Translations under genes and position numbers: made by a program
In this document: in pieces, positions 1 to 10,800 of the stretch
How the letters are laid out: each line of letters opens with the position of its first letter
Numbering within the stretch: the first letter of the stretch is position 1
Notes under the pieces: generated by a model
What the model was told of the DNA's origin: nothing
The model's database searches: none
The model's input: only the letters and a program-made list of their open reading frames with translations
Source of the DNA: Odontesthes bonariensis
Lineage: Eukaryota > Chordata > Actinopteri > Atheriniformes > Atherinopsidae
Reading direction: 5' to 3'
Assembly: GCF_027942865.1 (NCBI RefSeq)
Contig: NC_134509.1
Coordinates: 12,860,017-12,924,016 of the forward strand
DNA: 64,000 nt

Positions 1-1099
1 ACGAATGTCACCGTGTCGATGAGAAAAGATTAATTGTTGTGAACCTGCTAGACAGCAGTAGTTGGTGTCAAAACACTATGATTTTTCATGGTGATAGAAA
101 GGTGCAAACTGAGCTGTTGTAGCAATGTTTCAACAAGTTTGATAAAGGAAGTCTTTTGTTAAGGACTAAATTGTCTTTAACTGATATGTTATCACATCTT
201 TGTGATGGCTTTGGAAAATCTGGATGGAGAGATGAATAAGAACAAACAAAGGTGAAGTATTGTTAAAAATAATTAGTTTGATGGATTGATCAACAAGAAA
301 TGATTTGTCAACTAGTTTTTTTTTACTTGATCTGAAGCTATTTTTGTCCGCTGTGTCAGCAGGAGATTAAGGATTGTCTGAGGACCCAATATAATTCTCT
401 CTAAATTCAAAAGGGTTCACCTCTCTCTTCCAGGTGTCAAGCAAACCAAACCACACCCTGACATGACACCCCACAAACTCCCTGAGGGCAAAACAATTCA
501 TAGCACCGTGCTAATAGGTAACATTGTTTTCTCCTGTGCATTTTTGTAAATAGTATGTGATTGTTCAGCATGATTTACTTTACCAAGTCCACTTGGTTAT
601 GTATTACGACTCACATCTCTTTGATGCTGCTTCATCTGTGCTTGGGAAGAGAAGAAAATAAGTTACTGTTTGACATTTGCTTGCTGGTTTTATGACTCAC
701 TCAGTATTGCTGGTTCTAGCAGAGAGAACTGAAAAGAATGCGACTGTATTTATCAACATTTGGCCATACCCTTAAATACAACATACAAACATTATCCATT
801 GAAGTATTACTCCTGCAAACAGCAGAACTTGAACTCACAACTCATATGAGTACTTCCCATATCAGAGCAGAAGCCATTCTTAAGTGTTCTTTCTTTTAAG
901 AAGCCACATGGTCCTCATAAGCAGACAGGAAGGTGAGGGTTGGGTTGGGTGGTGTAGATATGTGCAGCGCTTTCAGTTATTTGTTTGTGATGTTTGCTCA
1001 AGACCAACATGTGACGAAAGAGTTTTCTAATCTCTGAGTTATTTTTAGTTTGCTAATATGACAGCACTTTACCAAAACAATTGTGTCACTAGCTGATTG
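1..1099. other. upstream intergenic DNA, no gene supported
   Basis: No open frame here resembles a protein I know. The only exon-like item is an 84-bp open segment at 434-517, bounded by a pyrimidine-rich AG acceptor and a GT donor; it is listed as a finding, not as a gene. The rest is AT-rich unique-looking sequence. Confidence 0.5.
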
Positions 1100-1105
1100 G
1101 GTTTA
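1100..1105. repeat. 6-bp target site duplication, left copy (GGTTTA)
   Basis: GGTTTA directly abuts the left terminal inverted repeat, and the same six bases follow the right terminus at 1579-1584. Confidence 0.75.
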
Positions 1106-1578
1106 TACGGAGCCCCTAAAGGGATATGGGGGGATTTCTTTTTTTTTGCGAGATCTCGCAAAAGTATTGCGGGATCTCGCAAAAGTTTTTTTCCCATGTC
1201 AGTGAACCGGAAGTAATACTTCCGGTACATCCACCGGTACCCGTGAAGCTGGCCAGAGTACTGTAGTTCGTTGCTGATGAATTCAACCAGGACCGCATGA
1301 TCACAGTACCCATTACGACGAGAAAGCCCCCTCGCCCTGAGTATTCTTTTCAGATGTCTCTCACTTATGTCAAAGCCATGTCTACGTGCAAGAACGGATT
1401 TGATGTCTTTATATGTTAGGCCAATACTAAAATAGAAATCAATTAACTTCTCCCACGGATGATGGGTAGGCTCCTCCATCGCTGTGTCTGTTTTACTTCC
1501 GGTTCACTGACGTGGGAAAAAAACTTTTGCGAGATCTTGCAAAAAAACATCCCTCCATGTCCCTTTAGGGGCTCCGTA
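1106..1578 (-). mobile_element. IS3EU-like DNA transposon, internally deleted
   Basis: The two ends are inverted repeats of about 100 bp that start TACGGAGCCCCTAAAGGGA and share a further stretch ending in AGTGAACCGGAAGTAA. The element is flanked on both sides by GGTTTA (1100-1105 and 1579-1584), a perfect 6-bp target duplication. A minus-strand frame starting at the ATG at 1479-1477 encodes a helix-turn-helix-like start followed by a HGYR motif; this resembles the N-terminal part of the retrovirus-integrase-like DDE proteins of fish IS3EU elements. The catalytic DDE region is absent, so the copy is non-autonomous. As I remember it, IS3EU makes 6-bp duplications, which fits. The superfamily name is an inference; the TIRs and duplication are seen directly. 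Confidence 0.75.
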
Positions 1579-1584
1579 GGTTTA

Positions 1585-2939
1585 CGCTAAATATCACTTG
1601 GTTAAGGTTAGAAAACAATCAGGGTTGGGCCTAAAATTCTTTTTGCAGTGTGACCTTCATGGACACGCGTTTTACATTTCCAATGCAGCTGCTCTTACAA
1701 TCACGAGAGTTTGTTTTAACCTGCATAAACAAACGCTCCATGGGGATGTTCTGTTCTCGGGTGGAGGACGGTCTTGTTTGGTTGTGTCATTATTTGGATT
1801 CCTTGAAAAATATAAAAGGGTGCTCAACAAAGACACCCTTGTAAACAGCTTGGTACTCTGAGTACATAAAGATAAGCTTGTCTTCAAACAATTCACAAGG
1901 GATTTTGATAACGTGCGTGTAATGATGTCAAAGGTTCACTCCTCTTATAGCAGCAGTCATACCATATCAGACTAAGGTAGGAGTGAAATATATATACCTG
2001 CAACACCACAACTTTACAAAAAAAATGTGAACGTCACTAAAACCAAACTTTTTAAATACATGCAAACATGTTAATCTGACTGAAATCCTATTGAAAATGA
2101 AACTGCGAACCAAATTTTAGTTTGACACGTTCAGATGATACGGCTGGACATTGAATTTCTCCTGCATGTATAAGTTCGATGAGTATTAAACTGGCCAAGA
2201 TACTCAGCAATATTCTCCATAGTTCCTGTCACGGGCTTAACTGAAAGTAACAGACGAAGCCATTAGGACCACAGAAAAACCTCCAGGGACTAGTGTGCGC
2301 CTCGCTTGTAAAAATGTACACACAGTACATGAACTGTACAGACCTGCCAAGATGTCCAACACACCCCTTGATATAAAGCTGCAAAACTAATTGTTTGTCT
2401 GTTGTTTTGGTATGTAATTTAATTTATGGATCATTGAACGGCTTTTTAAATACTCCCTCTAAGAGAAAAGCTTATCCATGTTTCTGATCTTATTAATGCT
2501 TCACTAGGAGGAAAACTTAGTCATATTCATATATTGAAGATCTGTTATCATTCATTATATCAACCATTCTGTTATTAGCTATATTTTTTAAATGCTTCCT
2601 CTTAGAGGAAAGTTTATCCATGTTTGTTAGCTTTTGTTAGTTTACTCAAATTACCTGTTATAATGCTTCACTTAGAGGAAAACTTAGTTATATTCAAATG
2701 GTTTATCTTATTAATGAAAACTTGGTCATATTCAAATGGTTTATTAAGACCTATTATCACTGTATAAACCTTAATATTTCCTCTCAGATGAAAGTTTTTT
2801 ACCCAAGTCCCCTTTAATTAATGGACCATTGAACGGCTTTTTACCAATCCTACTATTAGCTAAATTTACTTTTGCTCTGTTATAGTTATACCAATCTTAC
2901 TGTTAGCTAAAATTACCTGATTGATGTTTTATTTACCTG
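1585..2939. other. intergenic DNA with locally repeated AT-rich segments
   Basis: No gene is supported. Between about 2420 and 2830 similar phrases recur. ATTGAACGGCTTTTT occurs near 2437 and 2828, and a CTTAGAGGAAA-type motif with slight variants recurs near 2505, 2600, 2670 and 2780. This suggests a decayed local duplication or part of the retroposon whose tail follows at 2940-3071. No protein similarity was seen. Confidence 0.4.
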
Positions 2940-3022
2940 TATTTCTGTGTTGTATTTTTTTCTGTATTTCTGTATGTCTTTATGTAAAGCACATTGAGTT
3001 GCCTGTGGTATGAAATGCGCTA

Positions 3023-3071
<49 letters not shown>
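2940..3071 (+). mobile_element. 3' tail of a non-LTR retroposon with GATT repeats
   Basis: The segment reads GTAAAGCACATTGAGTTGCC, then ATGAAATGCGCTATATAAATAAA, then about ten GATT units. This pattern of a conserved 3' UTR end, an AATAAA-like motif and a short tandem tail is typical of fish L2-type LINEs and the SINEs that share their tails. No coding part is recognisable, so the copy is heavily 5'-truncated. The left boundary is uncertain. Confidence 0.55.
3033..3071. repeat. (GATT)n microsatellite
   Basis: About ten consecutive GATT units form the tail of the retroposon fragment just upstream. Confidence 0.85.
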
Positions 3072-3736
3072 GTGACATCGAAGATAAAGCAGATGAAGCC
3101 AGATACAAGCTAAAAGGTGGCATATCACCATCTATAGTGGCAGAGTCTATCATAGTTAGTTGGGGATTCTGTGGGTTTGATCCCTGAATGTGCCATCTTT
3201 GCTCAGTTTCTCAAGACAAAAACTGTCTGTTATACAAAGCTTCCCTCCCCACCAATCCAGTCTGATCTTTTAAATAGATATAATACATTTCGAAAGTGTG
3301 TTTGTGCATAATTGTGTTTTCATTTTACCTGTACTCAGTGAAGTGGACAAGGCAGTCACATAACCAAGGGGGACCCCAGGTCTTTATCAGCAACTTCAGC
3401 GTCTTGACAACCCCATGGCACGGTTTCAGAGGAGCAAAACACAGGAAATTTGTGAAAGAAGGGCTCGAGGAGGCACGGGCTGTGGTTGTTGTCGAGCAGG
3501 AAACACAGGGGAGTTGTGTGCCAAGTTACATTAGAGCATTGTCAGGGGGTGGCAGGGAGAAATCTCTGCAATCACAAATAGTCATGTCTGTGGTCTCCAG
3601 TCATTAACCAAATAAGTTTCCCAGAGGGTTTTGAACAAATTTCTTTGGAGGAAGGCTGATCAACCTGTAAAGCAGGAAGATGCAAGACATGCACAAAATA
3701 TTTGTCCACGTGTCGATATATACGCACACATTATTT

Positions 3737-3769
<33 letters not shown>

Positions 3770-4592
3770 CGTGTGTGTGTGCGTGCATGTATATGTACAT
3801 ATATATACTTATATATGTATGTACATATATGCATACATATCAATACAGTTTTGTGTTGCTGCTCTTTCATCAGCTACATTTGTCCATTTAGTCAAATAAA
3901 ATTCAAACTGGTGACATACACTGGTTTGGAAATACAATGGGAGGAATGATAACCAGCACTTCAGGGGGAAATACGCCCTTTTGAAAAGGGAACACTGTAT
4001 CTGTTTTTATGAACAGACATAATAGTAGTAGCAGATGTGTGGCTTCCAACTACATCTGACATTTTGCCTCAGTCGATTGATTTAATTAATCTATCTAAGA
4101 CTTAAATAACTTATTTAAAGTGCAACATAATGTGGTCAAAAAATACTCATTCACTTTGGTGTAAAAATAAAGTGAGATATATGGCCAGGCCATTGACAAG
4201 ACAACTTCCTTTTACTTCCTGGTCATCGTTTGCCACATTGACAGTATCTGAGATGCACTTTGCTTTGAGAACATTCATTTTAGGTTTAGGTGCAAGAAGA
4301 ACACTTCAGTGTTAAATCTCTTCAAACCTTCCTGATAAAGATGAAGTGCATGACTTCCTCTACCTGAATAGATGTGATGGCCTGAGGGGAGGAAAGCATA
4401 GTGCAGCCGTGAAGAGGTGTGGCCACGCTGCCCTCATGATAGGTAGACAAGGGGAGGAGCTGGGTTACCTGTGCAGAGCTAGCAGTCAGGGCACAGTGAA
4501 CAGTGCACCTGTTGTACTTTCCAGGCTCTCTCTTTCCTCCCATCTTCTCTCCTTCACTGGTCTGAGAGCACGAGGGAGCTGACAGCTTCACC
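3072..4592. other. upstream region and probable 5' flank of ARHGEF38
   Basis: Apart from the dinucleotide repeat at 3744-3781 I see no element or gene. The last 250 bases, from about 4330, are less AT-rich and lead into the ARHGEF38 start codon, so they probably hold its promoter and 5' UTR. No clear TATA box or initiator can be assigned, so the transcription start is unknown. Confidence 0.4.
3744..3781. repeat. (TA)n followed by (GT)n microsatellite
   Basis: About 13 TA units run directly into five GT units, and further TA- and CA-rich purine-pyrimidine alternation follows to about 3840. The overlapping small open frames here are by-products of the repeat. Confidence 0.85.
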
Positions 4593-4809
4593 ATGGATCT
4601 CAAGGAGGCCAGTGGGAGTGACAAGGAGAAGGAAAAAGAGAAGGAGAAAGTGATAAAAAGGAGAAACAGGCCTGTGTTCCTGCGATACCTGGAGAGAAGA
4701 AAGACGGACACTATTGTAGCTGATGACATGGCTAAAGGTGACATCAACCTGGGGACTCTGGTGAGGAGGAGTCAGTCTGACAAGACGGAGTACAGCGCTA
4801 AACTTAAAG
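4593..4809 (+). CDS. arhgef38: ARHGEF38 coding exon 1
   Basis: It starts at the ATG in CACCATGG and ends before GTACAG with one base of the next codon. It encodes 72 residues: a charged Lys/Glu run, ERRKTDT, and RRSQSDKTEY, which closely matches the human N-terminus. Confidence 0.9.
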
Positions 4810-7800
4810 GTACAGCAGCTAATGATGTTCCCAGGGCTCAAAACTATGGCAACAATTTAAACATACATGAGATAAAGTCTAGTTTAAAAAAGTCTTTCTT
4901 TGCAAACTTTTTAATAACTTACTGGCTTGGAGAACTTTTGGACTGAATATATATTCACGTTAGATGGACTGTAAGGGTACCATCTATATCTTGAGGGCAA
5001 ACAAAAACACAACACACCCAATAAGAGTGCACAGCTCTGCACCGGGCACCTGTTGTGTTACTATGCGTTGAGCAAGATACTCCCTCTGGGATGAAGCCAC
5101 ATATGCAAACTGTGCCCCAAACTCGGGCACAGAGGAGTGGCTTTTGAAATGTTCAGGACCAGCAGGTAAACAAGACCTAGACAGCAGTAGTGTGGAAAGA
5201 GAGACTTACAATCATTATAAGACACTTTGTATTACAATTTGCTTCACAATGACTAAAACCATTAGTCGCAAAAAGAAAAGTGAATCAGTAAATTACAGTG
5301 GTTGACCATGAAAAGTAGGAAGGGGTTGGAAAGGAAAATTGTAAAAAAGAAAAAATAAGAAGGAATTTCAAAGAAGATGCCTCATCACAATTGCTGACAC
5401 AGACTTTTCACATTAAAACATAAGCATGTTTCAGAAAAACTAGCTACACCTGTCCTAGTCCTAGTCAGTGACTGGGAATGTTGCACTTCAGGCAAAATGA
5501 CATCAGCTGTCAGAAGAAGGTTACTATCTGAGTATGAGTGCTGTTGGTATGCCGGCTTTCCTGTGCCACTTGTTCCTTCGTTTCCTCTACTCTAGAGGTG
5601 ACTGTGTAGTTCCTTTCAGAAAGAGTGTCTTTAGTCAAACCACATTTTCTGTTCGTGCTTCTCACACTTGGAATTCAATACCACACACAATACGTGAACT
5701 CCCGACTCTGACCTCTTTTACCAAACATCTTAAAGCTTGGCTATTGGAGGAACAGCACTGTTGCCACAATCCTGCCTAAAATGTATATGTGTTTTATGAT
5801 CCACTAAACTCTTCATTGTTCTTGCTTTTATTTTTTATTTTCTGTCCTATTGTGTTTTCTCTCTGTAATTACTCCCTCTTTTCACACTGGCCATGAAGGC
5901 TAACTATTCTAATTGTTGTTACTGTTGTTTTATTGATTTTACTATCCTATGTTGTTGACATCAATCTGCCGAAGGGACTAAAGATGGAAATTAGCCATTG
6001 GCTATAATCTTGCATATTTACATGTATATGTTCATTAATATGTATTGTCCCTGCTTTAAATAAACTCAAACTCAAACTCAAACTGTGAACAATACACATC
6101 ATGTGCCACAATGAACAGTGGCACCACCATGTTTAAAACAGCAAAGTATGACCCAGTATTCACTTGGTCTTGTACAGACAACAAATTTCACACACTTGCA
6201 TTATCAGTTTATATCTGTTTAACTGAACTCGAGCCACTTTCTACTTCTTTGCACTTTCTATTTTCTTGTCCAACCTGCATCAGGACTGACAGAGTTGTCA
6301 AAAAAACACAGCAGTGTTTTCAGTAAAACAATTACCCCGCCCCCTGCGACTTCAGCCTCACACCTGAAGAGCAGTATTACATATTTACAGTGGTGTTACC
6401 AATGCAAATATTGACAGAACGATGACTTCACTGAAAGAGGAAGCATGTGAGTCGCTGGTCGACAGTCTGTTCTCATCTGCTTGTCAGACAGGTTAGTCAA
6501 GCTATAGAACCATGACAACATGACATCAGTATGTCTAATAATTTACAGGAACTAAATATCATAGTTGAGATAATGATTGACCAGCACACCACCCACATAG
6601 AGGGACACATTTATCCATTAATCATACATGCGGCAAATGACTTTGCTGTGGTTACTCGGGTATTTATTAATAACTCTCCATTTGTGTAACCTTGATAAGA
6701 ACTTCAAATCTTTTGAGGCATTTTTTTAAGAATTATTATTAGAAATGATCAATGAAAATAAAAAATCTTTTTATGAGAATATTTTTACAGATCAAAAGCT
6801 GCATATTTCAGTTTTGATCATTTCAAAGAAAGAACTCGCTACTCAGCATTTTGCTGTGTGGCGTGGTCTAACATGTCATTTTTCTTGATGGTGCCACATG
6901 ATACACCATGCTTTGTAGTCTTTCCGGGGCAGTTCACGGGATCGTTTTCACTGAGCTGAACGGTGAAAAGCCCTGTATCCACTTTCATGGGAACTCCTGT
7001 GGCAGTAGCCATACCGCACCAAACATAATGCTGGCAAAAGGTTAAGTCAGTACAGTTTTACATGTGCTGTTGAGTTTTGATGGCTTGTGGTGTCACAGAG
7101 AAGTCAGTGTCTTTAAGACAACTAGTGTGTCATTTCTGTCATTCATATATGTGGCAATAAGAGTAAAAGTGACATAGAAACATATGGAAAGATCAGGTTA
7201 AAAATAGAACAACGTCTCCATGCAACAAACTTTAAGAAACGTCATCCAAACTCTCATTAAGTGGACTTTTCTCACGAGTGGAGGTTTTCCGACTTTCTGA
7301 GGTCTTTTTACACTCAGCTAATGTTGACACATGACACTTCATGATACTCTTGAAGAATGTGATATGTCTTTTAGAAAACATTTCTACTATTCACTCAATA
7401 TCTCTTTTTAGAAATTGTGACATCTACTGAAATTAAATGAATATATCTAAGTGTATCTAAAATGCATTTCCAGTGAATTACAAATGGTAGTATACAAAAA
7501 AAGCTTGGGCCAGAGATCTGAACCTTACTAGGCTTGTTAGGGCTACGGTTTGTTCGCAGTCATACCAAGAAAAGGCCAGGTGACGCAAATTTTCAGATCT
7601 TGTTTCATTATTCAGGAGCCAGGGGCTCCTCCTGAAAACAGGCCAGAGTGAGTGTCCACAAAACAGGTGAAGGTTATTACAAGACAGCGTTTCAGGTAGT
7701 CGATCTGCCAGTTTGTCATGTAATTAAGACAATAAGCAGGGAAAATAGAGCTCTCATTAGATTACCTTCAAAAATCTGTTCAAAGGATTTTAAGAAAGGC

Positions 7801-10800
7801 AAATCAAACAACTTTCAGAAGGATTGGCGCACTGTTTTACTGTGCAGGCACACCTGCACGAATATGACCAGCATGGAAAAGTCATCAGAAAGAAAAGCTT
7901 CTTGCATTTTTCCACACTAACTTCCCATAGACTGCTGTGCGAACGTTTTACCTGCAACTAAAAAAAAGAAAAGAAAAGAAAAGAGTTCCTCTTCAGCTCA
8001 TAAGCATATCGGTGGACTGATCAAGCTTTGGATCTTTATTGCAGTCAGTGGCACAATGAATGCTTCATAGGTGGAGGGAAGAATGGATTCAGTTATTTAC
8101 CGGCAAATTCTTGAAGAAAATACAATGAAGTCCGTAAATAAGCCACAGATGAAAAATGGCTTTTACACTTCATAATGATCGCAAAGCACACTTCAAAACC
8201 CACAGTGGACTTACTCAAGGGGTTCGAGCTGAAGGTTTTGTCCTACGCCCAGACAGTTGAAAATCTATGTATAGACCTTGATAGACCATGCGTATAGCAT
8301 GTAAGATGGACCACAAATCTCATCAATCTAGATTAGCCTTAGCTAGTGATTTTTGCCCCCAAAAAAGAAAGTTCTTTACAAATAGTAACCATTTAAGATG
8401 CCTAAATATGACCTTTTCTCCTTTTTTAGATGTCTTGCTTGTCATATTGTCATCTTTAACATGACGTCTCTGTGAAATCAGGACATATTTTCCTTTCCTT
8501 AGCTGTTCTCAGTAGCATAAACTTTCACAAGACGTGACCACACCAGCTGCTCGTGTTTTTCTTCATCTATCATTCAACATGCACAAGTTAATTGCGAACT
8601 GAAAGAGAAAAGGCTTACTGTATAACTGAGATCTGATCACCGCTACAGTCACCACACATTTACACAGTCTGCACAGTCCTCACATTCATCAGGAAGCCCT
8701 GCCTATTGGCTTGAATCACAGGATTAATTCCACTGAGCTTTAACAAAGGAAATCTAGTGTTTTTTTTCACCTTTTCATTATTTACAATCTGTCACTTGCT
8801 TCATCCATTAAAAAAAGATAGCTGAAAGTTAACGAATTGTGTCATACTGGCTCTGGTCAAGAGTGCAACTCACACACTTATTGTACTAGTTTAATGCAAA
8901 AAAAAGATGAATTAAGCTCTTTCAAAATCCAGAAATAATGACAGCTCATCGAAAAAGTAAGTTTAGTTGCGAAGAACATCACTGGACAGATAATCAACCA
9001 AATTACTGATATATGTGGTATTGCTTTGCAAATGTAGTAAGTTTATGAACACTTAGACCAAGTTGAACTTTTTTATTTTTTATTTGTGTGTGTGTGTGTG
9101 TGTAAAATGTGTAGCCTGAAGCTAAAAGGGAGTATTTGTTTGCACGTGCACATGGGACCGTTTGGGTGCTCATGCACATTTATGTGAGTCGGTGTCAGTG
9201 CATGAGTCTCTTTGGATTTGTAGGTTTGTGTGTGTAGTGTGAGTGTTCCCCTCATAAACACACAAGCACGCAGTGTGAGCAGATGGAATGCCTGAACACA
9301 CAGTGGAATTACATCAGTGGTATGATTAGTTTCGTAACCTGACACAAGCGTCGCAGCCTTCTATCCCCCTCCCTTCACCTCTATCTCAGCTCTTCATTGC
9401 TCACTCCTCCCTGGAGGAGGAAGCGGTGCTTGGCATCGATTAGGCAGCAAGGAAGCATCCCTCTTCCCCGAACAGACAGTCATGCCTGCCATGCAAAGCA
9501 CAGAGCAGCCACTGACTGATTAGGCAGCAGGGCAATAAAAAAGAGGGGAAAAGAGAGATAGAGAGAAAGTGAGCCTGACTGGCATGTTGAGTGAGGCTTT
9601 TTGGCATTTGGTTGAAAATAATTAGATCACCATGAAATGCAGAATACTGCTCAGGTGTCAAGCAGGTGTTAGACATGATGGATATTTCAAAACATGCACA
9701 ATCCGGAGAGCATAGGTGTATTTCAAGATTTTAGAGAAGGAATATGTGCCACAGATGGCTTGAAATGATGGCAAAAACAACAAGTTCTGAAATAGCTAAA
9801 TGTGTAATTTACTGATGTTTACTCTTTTTCTTTCAGAAAAACTGATGCCGCATGACCTGCCCACACTGCCCTCTCCAGTGCTTGAACCAGAAGAGATCCG
9901 TCTGAGAAAGATGAACCGCAGGGCAAAGGTGATAAAGGAGCTTGTGCAGACTGAAAAGGACTATCTCACTGGTTTGGAACTGTGCATCAGAGAAGTGGTG
10001 CAGCCTCTGCGAAATTTGCAGGTAAACGCCTCTCAAAACCTCTGCTGAAGTCACTTGTGCTCTGAATAAATTTGCTAAATACAACGCCATCATAGATATG
10101 ACTGAATGCAAACTTTTTTTTCTTTTTAAATGAATCCAATTGCAATACCACATATTATCACGAAACAAGTGGCCTGCTCAGATTTAGCTCTTGTTCATCT
10201 GGTGCATTTTGATCAACTTAACCTTCTTGTCACTTTGAGCTACTCTATGCCTATTCAACAAATCCAAAGTGTCATTCGTGCTGTAAAGTGAATCTCTATG
10301 ATGGAGTAATAACCCTTTGTAATTTGACATTTTTGCACTTGAACCATCCTTATAGGATAATGCTAACTAGATTAAGCCATCTCCACAGATACACACAAAA
10401 TAAGGCTGTCATGAGCTCAGATTTTCGTGACGCAAATATATTACGCAAAATAATTGTGTTTAGTCAAGAAGGAGTTACCATGTATGCATTAAGAATGCAC
10501 TGTATAAGGGAAATTTGGATGGAAAGTAAATGACTTGTTATTTAAAGTAATTTCTCAGTCATGTGAATAAGAAAGTGTGTTAGCACAATGTCAAAGATGA
10601 AAGACATCAGCGATGATCTTAGAGAAGCAATTGTTGCTGCCCGTCAGTCTGGGAAGGGTTATGAGACCGTTTCTAAACAAACCATCATACTACTGTGAGA
10701 AAGATTACTCACAGGTGGAAAACATTCAAGGCAGCTGCCAATCTTCCCAGGGGTGAATGTCCCAGTAAGTTCAGCCCAAGGTCAGGCTGTGCAATGCACA

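Noticed and set aside
3604..3949. Several overlapping open frames rich in Tyr/Ile/Val
   Set aside because: They are translations of a (TA)n/(GT)n repeat read in several frames on both strands.
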